Part shown: piece by piece, positions 1-12,000 of the stretch
Layout of the letters: each line of letters starts with the position of its first letter
Position numbering within the stretch: position 1 is the stretch's first letter
Source: Bacillus sp. ISL-51
Lineage (GTDB): Bacteria; Bacillota; Bacilli; Bacillales; Bacillaceae
Direction of reading: 5' to 3'
Length of the DNA stretch: 64,000 nt
Assembly (NCBI RefSeq): GCF_018613535.1
Contig: NZ_JAGGQB010000011.1
Location: forward strand, 113,154-177,153
The notes under the pieces: model-generated
What the model was told of the DNA's origin: nothing
Database searches by the model: none
The model's input: the letters and a program-made list of their open reading frames with translations, nothing else
Position numbers and translations under genes: made by a program

Positions 1-3000
1 GCCGCTCCCTGACAGTGAATCTGCCGGCCGTTTGATGCTGTCTGTGATTCGGTATAGATGTCATAAGCGATCTCGCCGTTCTCCTTCGGAACAAGGCTGA
101 TCTCAGCTTCTATCGGCTGGCCGGCCGCTTCTATCGGCTGGACCCAAACGATATTTTTGAGACGGATGACAGATGGATGTTCCTTTTGTCCTTTGACTGC
201 CTGAGTAACGGCTGCACGAGCCATTTCCAAATATGCCACACCCGGCATGACCGGTTTGCCTTTAATCATATGGTCAGTAAAAATCGTCTCTTGTCCCGTA
301 AATACGGATCGGAACCGCTGCTCAGTCAAATCTGAGATATTTTCGTGCAGCAGCGGATGCAGCACCCGAGCCGCCGTCACATCGGCTCTCGGTTTCTGCG
401 CTTTTGGCCGGTTATCTGTGATCCAGTACCGCTCTTTTGCAAACGGATAGGTCGGCAGACTGACTCGCTTAGGCTGCGTTTCCTCGTATAGGCTATCCCA
501 ATTCATATCGATTCCTTGCACCCACAGTTCAGCAAGCTTGTCAATCTCGCGGCGTTTTTGCCACTCTTCTATATTCTCTTGGACATTTCCGTTTGCCATC
601 ATTGCTTTTATTGCTGCTTTATCCGTTTTACCTTTATAGATGCCGGAAATGTTATAGCGTCCTTTGGCACAGCTGTTCAGCTTGTCCCGCAGCTCTTCGG
701 CCGAGGAAGCGATAATGGCCGCTCTCTCTTCCATGGCGTCACGGCCGGCCTGCAATGTATAGGCCATGTCGAAAAGCTGACCGTCTGTAAAGGAGGTATC
801 CGCCAGCTGCTGCGCCTGTTCCTTCAGACGTTCCTCATCCTTTGCCGATAATACGAAAATGTGAGGCCTTTTTGGTGTAACAGCTTTCTCAGCTTGTCTC
901 GGTATATATTCTTCAATGACAACGTGCGCGTTTACTCCGCCGATGCCAAATGAACTGATTCCCGCGCGGCGCGGTACATCATTGCCTTTTTCGTCTTTCA
1001 GCGCGTTCCATTCTCTCTTTTCCTGCACGATGTAAAACGGGCTGTCCTTCAGCTTGATGTACGGGTTGATCACCTCGCTGTGAAGGCTTTTCGCAAGTGT
1101 TTTATGCTTCATTTGCATTAATACCTTGATGACACCCGCGACACCCGCAGCAAGCGACAGGTGGCCGATATTCGTTTTTGCCGATCCTAAACCGCAATGG
1201 CTTGTATGCACGGCCGAATCTCCGGTTTTTTCGTACAGCTTTTGGAAAGCGGCTTTCAGCCCGTTAATTTCTACAGGGTCGCCAAGCTCAGTCCCGGTTC
1301 CGTGGGCTTCAATATAGGTGACGGTTCTCGGATCGATGCCCGCCTTTTCGTATGCCGTTCTGACAACTTCGGCCTGCGCTTTCGGGTTAGGCGTAGTCAA
1401 GGAGTTCGCGCGTCCGCCGTGATTGACCGCACTGCCTTTGATGACGCCGTAAATATGATCGCCCGCCTTTTCTGCTTCTGATAGTTTTTTCAAGAAAAGA
1501 ATACCCGCGCCTTCACTGACGGCAAATCCGTCAGCCCGGTCTGAGAACGTTTTGCATTTTCCTTCTTTGCTCAGCGCTCCGGCTTTGTCATAGGCGATAT
1601 GTCCTTGCGGGGTGACGACAGTATTGACACCGCCCGCGATTGCCATATCGCAATTCCCGTTTTCAATCGCGCACACGGCGTGATGAATGGCGACCAGCGA
1701 GCTTGAGCAAGCCGTGTCGATCGGTTCACTTGGGCCGTGCAGGTTCAGCATATAGCTGACACGGTTCGGTCCCGCTGACGGGCTCATATTAGCGGCAGAC
1801 GCCCCGCCGATGTCCAGATCCGAAAATAACGAGCCGTAGCCTGTATTCCCCGTGCCGATATAAAGACCCGTTTTTGTGCCGGAAAGGCTTTTTGCAGAGT
1901 ATCCCGCATCTTCTATCGCTTTCCAAGCGTACATCATTAACAGGCGCTGCTGGGGATCCATCTGCTCGGCTTCCAACGGAGAAATTCCGAAGAACAGCGG
2001 ATCAAAATCCGCGACTCCGTCGATAAATCCGCCCCATTTTACGTTTGTTTTATTTGCTTCATACAGCGGGTCGCCGTAATACTCACGCCAATCCCAGCGA
2101 TCAGCGGGCACCTCTGTAATGCAATCCGCTCCTTTTTCAAGTTTTTTCCAGTATTCATCAATATTTTTTGCTTTCGGGAACACCCCGCTCATTCCTACGA
2201 TGGCAACCGGCTCAGGAGTTTGTTTCATCTCTGTCTGAACAGGCTTTGTAACCGGTTTGGCAAACCGTTTTTTGCCTGTCAGCCTGATGTCTGCATCGTT
2301 TTTTGTGCGAATTTGTTTTTCTTCTTTCGGCTGCGTCCGGTCTGTAAATTGCGTTTTATATTCTTTTGATAAATACGCCGCTAATGTTTGGATGGTGGCA
2401 TATTCAAAAAATATCGTCGGCGCGAGTTCAAGATGGTATGTTTCGTTCAGCTTGTTTGCGAATTCCGTCAATGTGATGGAATCGAAGCCGTATTGGTTGA
2501 ACTCCAGATCTGTATCTATCTCTTCAGGTTTTATTTTAAGAAGTTCGGAGACCTCGTCTCCCAGCAAATCCTGAAGTTTTGCCGACAAGCCCTTCGGAGC
2601 GGCCGTTTCTTCCGCCGTTTTGGCCGGTGCAGCCGATGAAGGCGCTTTTTGGAGCAGCTTTTCCTGCATCACGTCACGAATTCCTTCCATGACGAGCACG
2701 CTGGTTTTTCCCATGTTCCACGCTTGATAAAGCGCTTCTATCCCGGTTTCTGTCCGCATCGGCGTCACACCGGTTCTCTTCATCGTGAGCTTCGCCGTCT
2801 CTTCATCTACTTGCATACCGCCGTCTTTCCACAGCGGCCAATTGATCGACAGTGTATGCCCGTGGCGGTACATCGCAGTAACAAGCGCGTTGCGGTATGC
2901 CGCATAGCTATCCATAAATGCGTTTGCTGCCGCATAATCCGCCTGTCCCGGATTGCCGGTGACACCGGATATGGATGAAAAGACGATGAAGAAGTCCAAA

Positions 3001-6000
3001 GCCAGATGCGTGGTTGCTTCATCCAAATTGACAAATCCGTCTGCTTTAGGCGCCAATACACCGTGCAGCTCTTTTTTCGTTTTCTTTACGACATATTGAT
3101 CCTTCATTACACCCGCGCTGTGGATGATGCCGTGAAGGTCTCCGTATTTTGTCTCTATGCTTTTTATGACGTCAGCAGCCGCTTGCGCTTCCGTCACATC
3201 CGTCTGTCTGTATTCCGCGTTTGCTCCCAGTAGCCTGAGTGACTCCAGCTGTTTTTGCTGATTCACACTTAATGCGGAACGGCCCGTCAGAATAAGTGTC
3301 GGCTGTTTCACTTTCGCGGCGATTTCCTTTGCGAAAATAAAGCCAAGTCCGCCGGCTCCTCCGGTAATAAGATAGATGCCGCCGTCTTTCCACGGGATGC
3401 GGATGTTTTTGTCAGGGATGGCCACTTCCTTGACGTCAGCGCTGTATCGTATGCCGTTTTCATATTTCACGCGGCCGTCATCGGCATGATTTTTATTCTC
3501 TTTTATGATGTCAGCGATTTTGCCGTTTTCGGCCGCCTCCACTTCGATGAGCTGGGCTTTTAGTTTTTTATTTTCCAAGCCGGCGGTTTTTAACAGACTT
3601 GAAAGCCCTGAGAACAGCTGGTGTTTATCTGTTTTAGAGAGGACGGCTTGTACAAGCACGTCTCCTTCCGGTTTTTCCGCCAAAATTTGCTGCAGCGTTT
3701 CTAATACCTGCTCGGCATAATCGCGGTAGCGTTCCGCCGCTCCCTTATGCGCGGAGGCCAGCTTAATGCATTCGGCGCCCGCAACACCGGCTTCGACAAT
3801 TTCTTTTGTTCCGGCATTTGTTTCACAAAGCATCACGATATGCCGGGCAAAAACAGGCGCTGGCTGGTCTGCTGCCTGGCTGTTTCGAGTCCATACAGGT
3901 TCAAACATCAGCGTTTCTAATGTTTCCGCTTTTTTCTCCGGTTCTTTTTCAGCTGACCTGAAGGACAATCCTTTCAGCCGGACACAAACCGCACCGTTCT
4001 CATCACAAATATCAATATCGCGTTTTTCTACGCGGTCTGCCGCTTTGTTATCTTCAGAAAGTCTGGCGTACACCCACATGTCAGCAGAACACCTGCCGTA
4101 TACTTCAAGCTCCTGAACCGCAAATGGCAGCATCAGCTTTTGATCGTTTGTTCCGGTCAATATGCTTGATGCCTGCAGCGCCGAATCCATTAATCCCGGA
4201 TGCATGGTGTAGTCCTCTAAAGTATCCATACAAGCAGGATGCAGCGACAGTTTGCCTAAGACGAAATTCTCACCAGTATAAATGGCTTCGACACCCCGGA
4301 AAGCCGGACCGTAATCAAAGCCGATCATGCGGTACGTATCGTATACTTCGTCTACAGTGAACGGGCTTTGGACGCATTGGGCTTGCAGATGCTGCAAATC
4401 AAGCACTGGGGCTTGGGCTTCTGGATGGACAGATGCAGATCCTTGGCTGTAAACGATCGGATCAGCAGTTTCTGAATAGCTGTAAATATCGTATTGAACG
4501 TCATCCGTATCGTCAGGAACGAGCCGGATGTTTACGTCTAATGGCTCCTCATCAATTGTGATCGGACGCACCCAAACCGTATTTTTCAGTTTCACGCTTC
4601 CTTCTCCGGCTTGCAGTTCGGCCGCTTCTTCCATCGCTGCCCGCGCCATTTCAAGATGTGCGACTCCCGGTAAGATCGGCACGCCCTTGACTACATGATC
4701 CGCGAGGTAAAATTCTTCACCCGTGTAGGTGGAGCTGAACCGCTGTTCTGTCAGATTCGATGTATTCCGGTGCAAAAGCGGATGTAAAACTGCTCCGGCT
4801 CCTGTAAAAGCAGTGCCTTCGCCTTCATTTTTATGCGCGGTGCCGGAAACCCAATAACGGTCTTTTGCAAAAGGGTATGTCGGCAGGCTGATGCGTTTAG
4901 GCGGTTGGTCTCCATACAGCTTCGCCCAATCGACATCTAATCCTTTTACCCATAATTCAAGCAGTTTCGCATATTTCCCGCGCGCCATCCATTTTTCCAC
5001 GGCTTCTTGAATTTCTTCATCCTCGGTCAGCATTTGCAATGTGCTTTTGTCGATTCTGCCTCTGTACAGGTCAGCACTCTCGTCTTCATTTACAAATTGA
5101 GACAGTTTTTCTTGCAGTTCTTCAGCGGTGCCCGCAATGATCGCCAGACGTTCTTCCATGGCGTCCCTTCCCGTTTGGAGGGTATAAGCCATAGAAACCA
5201 AGCTCAATTGATCGTACCGCTTTTGCTGAATTGCATGTTTCAGCTGCTCGGCTTGTTCTTTCAAGCGTTTTTCATTCTTGGCCGACAGTACGAAAAGGCC
5301 CGGATGCTGGTGAGACTGATCTGTTTCCTCTCGATCAGTCGGAATGTATTCTTCTATGATGATGTGGGCGTTGACGCCGCCGATTCCGAATGAGCTGATG
5401 CCCGCGCGGCGCGGCTGTTCTTGGCCTCGTTCATCTTTTGGCGCTTGCCACTCCATCGTTTCCCGCACGAGATAAAACGGGCTGTCCTCGAGCTTAATGT
5501 ACGGGTTCACCGTCTCGCAATGAAGGCTTTTCACCAAAGTTTTATGCTTCATCTGCATCAAAATTTTAATGATGCCCGCCGCTCCGGCTGCGAGAGATAA
5601 ATGACCGATATTTGTTTTTACCGAGCCTAAGCCGCAATATCCCGTCGTTTTGTCTTTCTCGTCAGCGAATGAGCTGAAAGCTGCTTTCAGACCGTTAATT
5701 TCAACGGGGTCTCCAAGCTCTGTCCCGGTGCCGTGCGCCTCGATATATGTGACTGTTTTCGGATCGATGCCCGCTTTTTGGTATGCGGCTTTTATAACTT
5801 CCGCCTGCTGTTTCGGGTTGGGCGTTGTTAACGAAGCCGCCCGGCCGCCGTGATTCACGGCGCTTCCTTTGATCACACCGTAAATATGATCTCCATCTTC
5901 TTCAGCCGCTTTTAACCTTTTCAAGAAAAAGAGACCGGCTCCTTCGCCATGCGCAAAACCGTCGGCTTGATCTGAGAACGTTTTGCAACGCCCTTCTTTG

Positions 6001-9000
6001 CTCAGCGCGCCGGCTTTATCAAAGCTGATGTATACGTCCGGCAGAATAATCGTATTGATTCCCCCTGCCAAAGCCATGTCGCACGTCCCTTCTTCAATGG
6101 AAGAGATGGCGTGATGGATGGCGACGAGCGAGCTTGAGCAAGCCGTATCAATCGGTTCGCTCGGGCCGTGCAGATTGAGCGTGTAGCTGACGCGGTTCGG
6201 TCCGACTGACGGACTTGTATTCGCCGCTGATGAACCCTCAATCGCTGAATTCGCATTGGCCAGCAGTGAGCCGTATCCTGTATTTCCCGTACCGATAAAC
6301 ACACCTGTTTTTGTGCCTGACAGACTCTTTGCTGCATACCCCGCATCCTCTATCGCCTTCCACGCGTACGTTAACAAAAGGCGCTGCTGAGGGTCCATTT
6401 GTTCCGCTTCACGAGGAGAGATGCCGAAAAACAGCGGATCAAATTCAGCAATTCCGTCAATAAATCCGCCCCGCTTGACGTTGGTTTTATTGGCTTCTTT
6501 TGCGGGATCGCCATAATAGTCCCGCCAATCCCAGCGGTCTTTCGGAATTTCTGTCATGCAGTCTTTGCCCTCTTTAAGGTTTTGCCAGTAGGCGTCAATG
6601 TCTTCGGCCATCGGGAAAATTCCGCTGATTCCAACGATAGCAATCGGCTCACGCTGCGTATCATGGCGTTTTGTCTCTGGTTTGGCAGCAGGATAAGTCC
6701 GGCGCCGCTTTACAGCTGAATGCATGTTTTGAGTCTTTCTCGCCGGCTCGGCGGCTTGATTTGTTTTCGTGCTTACTGTAAACCGTTTAGCGAATTCGGC
6801 TTCGTATTCTTCGGTTAAATGGACGGCAAATTCATGTATCGTCGGATGATCAAAGAAAATCGTCGGTGTCAGCTTAAGCTGGTACGTTCGGTTTAGTTGG
6901 TTTGTAAATTCCGTCATCGAAATGGAATCGAGCCCGTATTTTGTCATTTCTTCATGATGGTCAATACTGTCAACCTTTACTTTTAACAAAGCGGATGCCT
7001 GCTGTTTTAACAGATGTTTCACTTTTTCAAGCAGGCTGTCAGCGTCAATGTCATGCCGCTTTTCAGTCTCAGCTTTCGGCTTATCGTCCTGTTGGTGAAG
7101 CAGCTTCGCTTTAATGTTATTCACATCCCCTTCAAACACCGTCATCCGGGCTGCACCGCCCATCAAGCCTTGATATAAAGCGTTGATGCCTGCTTGTGTG
7201 CTCAGCGGCGCAACGCCCGCTTGCTGCATCAGCATGTCTTTTGTGTGCTGATCCGCACGCATTCCGCCCTCTTTCCATAAAGGCCAGCTGACAGAAAGCG
7301 TCTTCCCGTATCTTTCTCCTGACTGTGTAAGAGATTGCCGGTACTCCGCATACACATCCATAAAGACATTTGCCGACGCATAGTCGGCTTGGCCGATACT
7401 TCCCATCACTCCTGATAAAGACGAAAAGACAATAAAGAAATCTAATGTCTCATTTTTGGAGGCTTCATCGAGGTATACAAGGCCTTTTACTTTAGGAGCC
7501 AGCACTTCTTGGAATTCTTCGGCCGGCTTTTTCACCATGTAGTTATCCTTAATGATTCCGGCGCTGTGAAGGATGCCGTCAAGCCTTCCGTGCTTTTGCC
7601 GGATGCCGCGGATTAATTGGTATACCTCTGCTTCTTCTGTGATATCCGTTTGCTCGTAGCATACAGAAGCGCCCGTGCTGCGCAAGCTTTCAAGCGTGTT
7701 TTCCTGCTTTTCTCCAAGAGCGGAGCGCCCGGTTAAGATGATGACAGACTCTTCCGTACGTTTCGCTATCTCTTTTGCAAAAATCAGGCCTAAACCTCCG
7801 GCGCCGCCTGTAATGAGATAAACCCCTCTGTCTTTCCACGGAATGTCCGGCTCTTCTTGAGGTACGTCCATTTCTCTCCAATCAGCAATATAACGCTTGC
7901 CGTTTTCGTATTTCACATGGGCATTTTCCGGGTGCATTTGATTTTCCGCTATTTTTTCTGCAATGCCTTCGGCGCTTTCTTTGTTTTCTGCTTCTATCAT
8001 TTGGCAGGTCAGTTTGGAATGCTCCAGGCTTGCTGTTTTGAACAGACCTGTTATACCTGTGAACAGCTGCTGCAGCCCTGTTGACCGCGTGACAGCCTGA
8101 AGGAGAATACGCCCCTGCGGCTTACTTTTGAGAATGGTTTTAATGTGTCCGAACAGCTGCCCCGCATACGATTGGAAACGCGCTTCAGCAGAGCCCGGAC
8201 GCGCATCCAAGGTAAAGACGCTTGCGTGTTCGAGCTTCGTTTCTACTGCTTTTTTGACAGCTTCATCGTATTCACAAAGAAATACGATATGCTGATCATA
8301 CGAAGATGCTTCGCCAGACTTTTCGGCAGTTTGTTCAGTCCAGACCGGTTCGGCTAACAATGTCGCGGTACGTCCGGCAGAAAGGCTTGAATTCGTCTCT
8401 TCTTCCATGATCCGCGTGGAAAATCCTCTCATGCGGATACATACCTCTCCGTCACTGTCACATAAATCAATATCCGCTTTTTGAATAAGGTCGCCGGCTT
8501 TATTATTCGCACTGAATGTGACGTGAACCCACATATCAGAAACGCATGATTTCAGCACTTCAAGCTCCTCTAAAGCGAACGGCAATGCGGCTTTGAACGG
8601 TTCGCCGTTTTCTGCCAGCTGAGCTCTTGTCACATTCTGCAAATATTCGGCGGCTTGCAAGGCTCCGTCCATCATACTCGGGTGAAGGACATAATCGTCT
8701 TTTGTATGTGACACGGATTCAGGGAGCTTCAATTTGGCAAGCAAGCGCCCGTCCCCTCGGTATACGAGCTGTACACCCTTGTACCCCGGACCGTAATCAG
8801 CTCCGATCATCCCTCTGTAGAATGCTTCAGATTCCATTGTTCCCTCGGTGCATTGACGCTGCAGCTGATCAAGATCCAATCTTTCCGAGCGGCCTTTTTG
8901 TATGATTTCCGCGATGCCTTGATTATAAAGAGGAGGCTCTTCACCAAGTGCTTCCGGCTCTCCATACATTCGGTAATGAATCTGCCCGTCCTCTTCTTCA

Positions 9001-12000
9001 TAAAGTCCGATATGGACATCAACCGATTGCTGATCGGCTATAACCGGACGGACCCACACGATATGCTTTAAGCGCATGCATAAAGATTCTTCTGTTACAC
9101 CGCCGATGCCCTGTTCCGCTGCGGCTCTTGCCATCTCCAGCGTTACGGCAGCCGGCACGATCGCCATTCCTTTGATGATATGCTCAGCGATAAAATACTC
9201 TTTTCCCGTGAACACTGAGCTGAACCGCTGCTCCTGCAAAATGGATGTATTTTGATGGACCAATGGATGCAAAAGCTTTGTTTCAGCTTGTTTTGCGTCT
9301 TCTTCCGGCCAGTATCGTTCCTCTGCAAACGGATAAGTCGGCGCGCTGATTCGCTGCGGCATTGATTCGTTATACAGCATGCGCCAATCCACACGCACGC
9401 CCTCAATCCATAACGCGGCCAATACGCTCAGCTTTTCTTCCGCTGTTTCTAATGCAGCCGCTTCTTCCATCTGCTGAGGTGATGCCTCTTTGTTTCTCAC
9501 TTTTTCGCCTTGTAAGATGTTCTTGTCACTGCCATTGATAAATTCCTGCAGCCGGCGTTTTAAATCATGGATATTGTTTGTGATAAAGGCAGCTCTGCTT
9601 TCCATTGCCTCACGTCCGGTCTGATACGTATACGCTAAGTCCCGCAAAGACACATCAGTTTCGCCTTCATGCAGAAAGTCTAATAAAGCAGTCGCGTATG
9701 CTGTAAGGCGCGGCTTGCTTTTTGCCGATAACGGAATGAGATAAGGCGGCTGGTCATGGATTGCTTCATCGGCCCTTTCTTGCCGGTATTGTTCAAAAAT
9801 CGCGTGTGCGTTTGTTCCTCCGAGCCCAAACGAACTTAACGCGGCGCGATGCGGCGTCTCTTTCTCCGGCAGCGGCTTTCTTTCGTCCACCACATAAAAC
9901 GGCGAGCCGTCGAGTTTGATATTGGGATTCGGTTTCGTGTAGTTAATGGTTGGCGCAAGCTCCTGATGGTATAAACTCATGGCGACTTTAATGCATCCGG
10001 CCAAGCCGGCCGCTGTATCCAAATGTCCGATATTCGTTTTTACAGAACCGATGCCGCAATATTGCTCTTGATCCGTATATTTCTTATATACTTGCTGTAA
10101 GGCGGACATTTCAATCGGATCGCCTAATGTCGTGCCTGTGCCGTGTGCTTCTATATAGGAAACGGTCTCCGGATGAATGTTTGTGCTGTCTAAAACATTT
10201 TGGATTACCTCTGTTTGGCCTTTTACACTCGGTGCGTAAAAACCGACTTTATCCGCCCCGTCATTGTTGAGTCCGATGCCCCGAAGCATCGCGTAAATAT
10301 GGTCTCCGTCTTCTACGGCTTGTGACGCTTTTTTCAGCAGAATAACGGCGGTTCCCTCTCCGCCGGCCATACCGTCGGCTGAGGCGTCAAACGCTTTGAC
10401 ATGCCCGTCGCTTGAAAAATTCAGTCCGGTTTGATGAACATAGCCGATACTTGTGCTTGCATGCAGGGTCGCGCCGCCGACGAGCGCATATTCTGATTCT
10501 CCGCCCGTTATGCTTTTATACGCTGAATAAAGACCGACCAGTGACGACGAGCAATTTGAATGGACGAAATAGCTTGGCCCCTTTAATCCGAGCTTATGGG
10601 AAACCATCGTCGGAATTGTGCCGCTCTGAGCCAACACCCATGAAACATAGCCGTCAGGAGAGTCGTGGCCTTCTGTCGTTTTCTCCGGTAAAAGCGATCT
10701 GTATGAGTTATTGCTCGCAGACATATAAACGCTTGTATTCGGAATGTCTTTTGCCACATATCCCGCGTCCTCGACCGCTTTCCAAGAATGAAGCAGCAAA
10801 AGCCGGAGCTGAGGGTCCATAAATTCAGCATCTTTAGGAGAAATGTGAAAGAAACCCGGGTCAAACAGATCTTTTCCTTCTATTGTTGATAGCGCCGGAA
10901 CATAATCCGGGTTTCCGATCAGATCTTCCGGCACACCGGCTTTTCGAAGCTCTTCAGCCGAGAAGAACCGGACGCTTTCTTTGCCTTCTTTTAACTGCTT
11001 CCAAAACTCATGATGATTTTTCGCACCCGGGAATTGACAGGACATGCCTACAATCGCTACGCTGTCTTCAAAATAAGGCGGCATCGCATCATATGTCTCT
11101 CGTTCTCTTTCTCTTTCATATTCATCAGGCAAATATGTTTCATCCGCCTGCTTCGTTTCGACGATAAATTGGCTGATTGCCAGAATTGTAGAGTGTTCAA
11201 ACAAATCTGTGACGGTAAACTCGCATTCAAGCTCCTGTTTGATTCGTTCAGCCGCCGCCACAGCAAGAAGTGAGTCGCCTCCCACATCGAAAAATCCGTC
11301 TTCCGTTCGGATGCCTGTCGTATTCAGCAGCGCTTCCCATATGCGGGTGACCTTGGCTTCCGCTTCTGATAACGGCATCTTGCTCACGATTTCCTGGCGA
11401 TGGACAATCGCTTGACGCTGCTCAAGGTCTTTCCGGTTCACTTTTCCGCTCGGCGATAACGGCATTGCATCCAAGCGGATAAAATGCGCAGGGACCATAT
11501 AATCCGGCAGACTCGATAAGAGATGCTGACGCAGCGCTTTTGCATCTGCTGCATGATCGGTTCGCGCTGTATAATACGCTGTGAGTTTTTTATGGCCGTT
11601 CTGCTGCTGGACAACAACCGCCTGATCAAGAATGTCCGGGTGTTCACTGAGCTTTGTTTCAATCGCGCCCAGTTCAATGCGGAATCCGCGGATTTTCACT
11701 TGGCTGTCAATACGGCCGGCATATTCAATATTTCCGTCCGGCAGCCATCTGGCTAAATCACCTGTTTTATAAAGCTTTTCGCCTTCATGAAACGGGTTAT
11801 CAATAAACGATTTCGCCGTCAGCCCGGGCTGTTTATAATACCCTCTTGCCAAACCGGCGCCCGCCACGCAAAGCTCGCCGGCAACACCGTCGGGAACGGG
11901 GGTAAGCTTTTCGTCGACGATATAAATTCGTGTATTGTCAATCGGTTTGCCGATCGGCGTATTCCGGCTCGTGATCTCCTCATGATTGCAGCTGTAGTAA

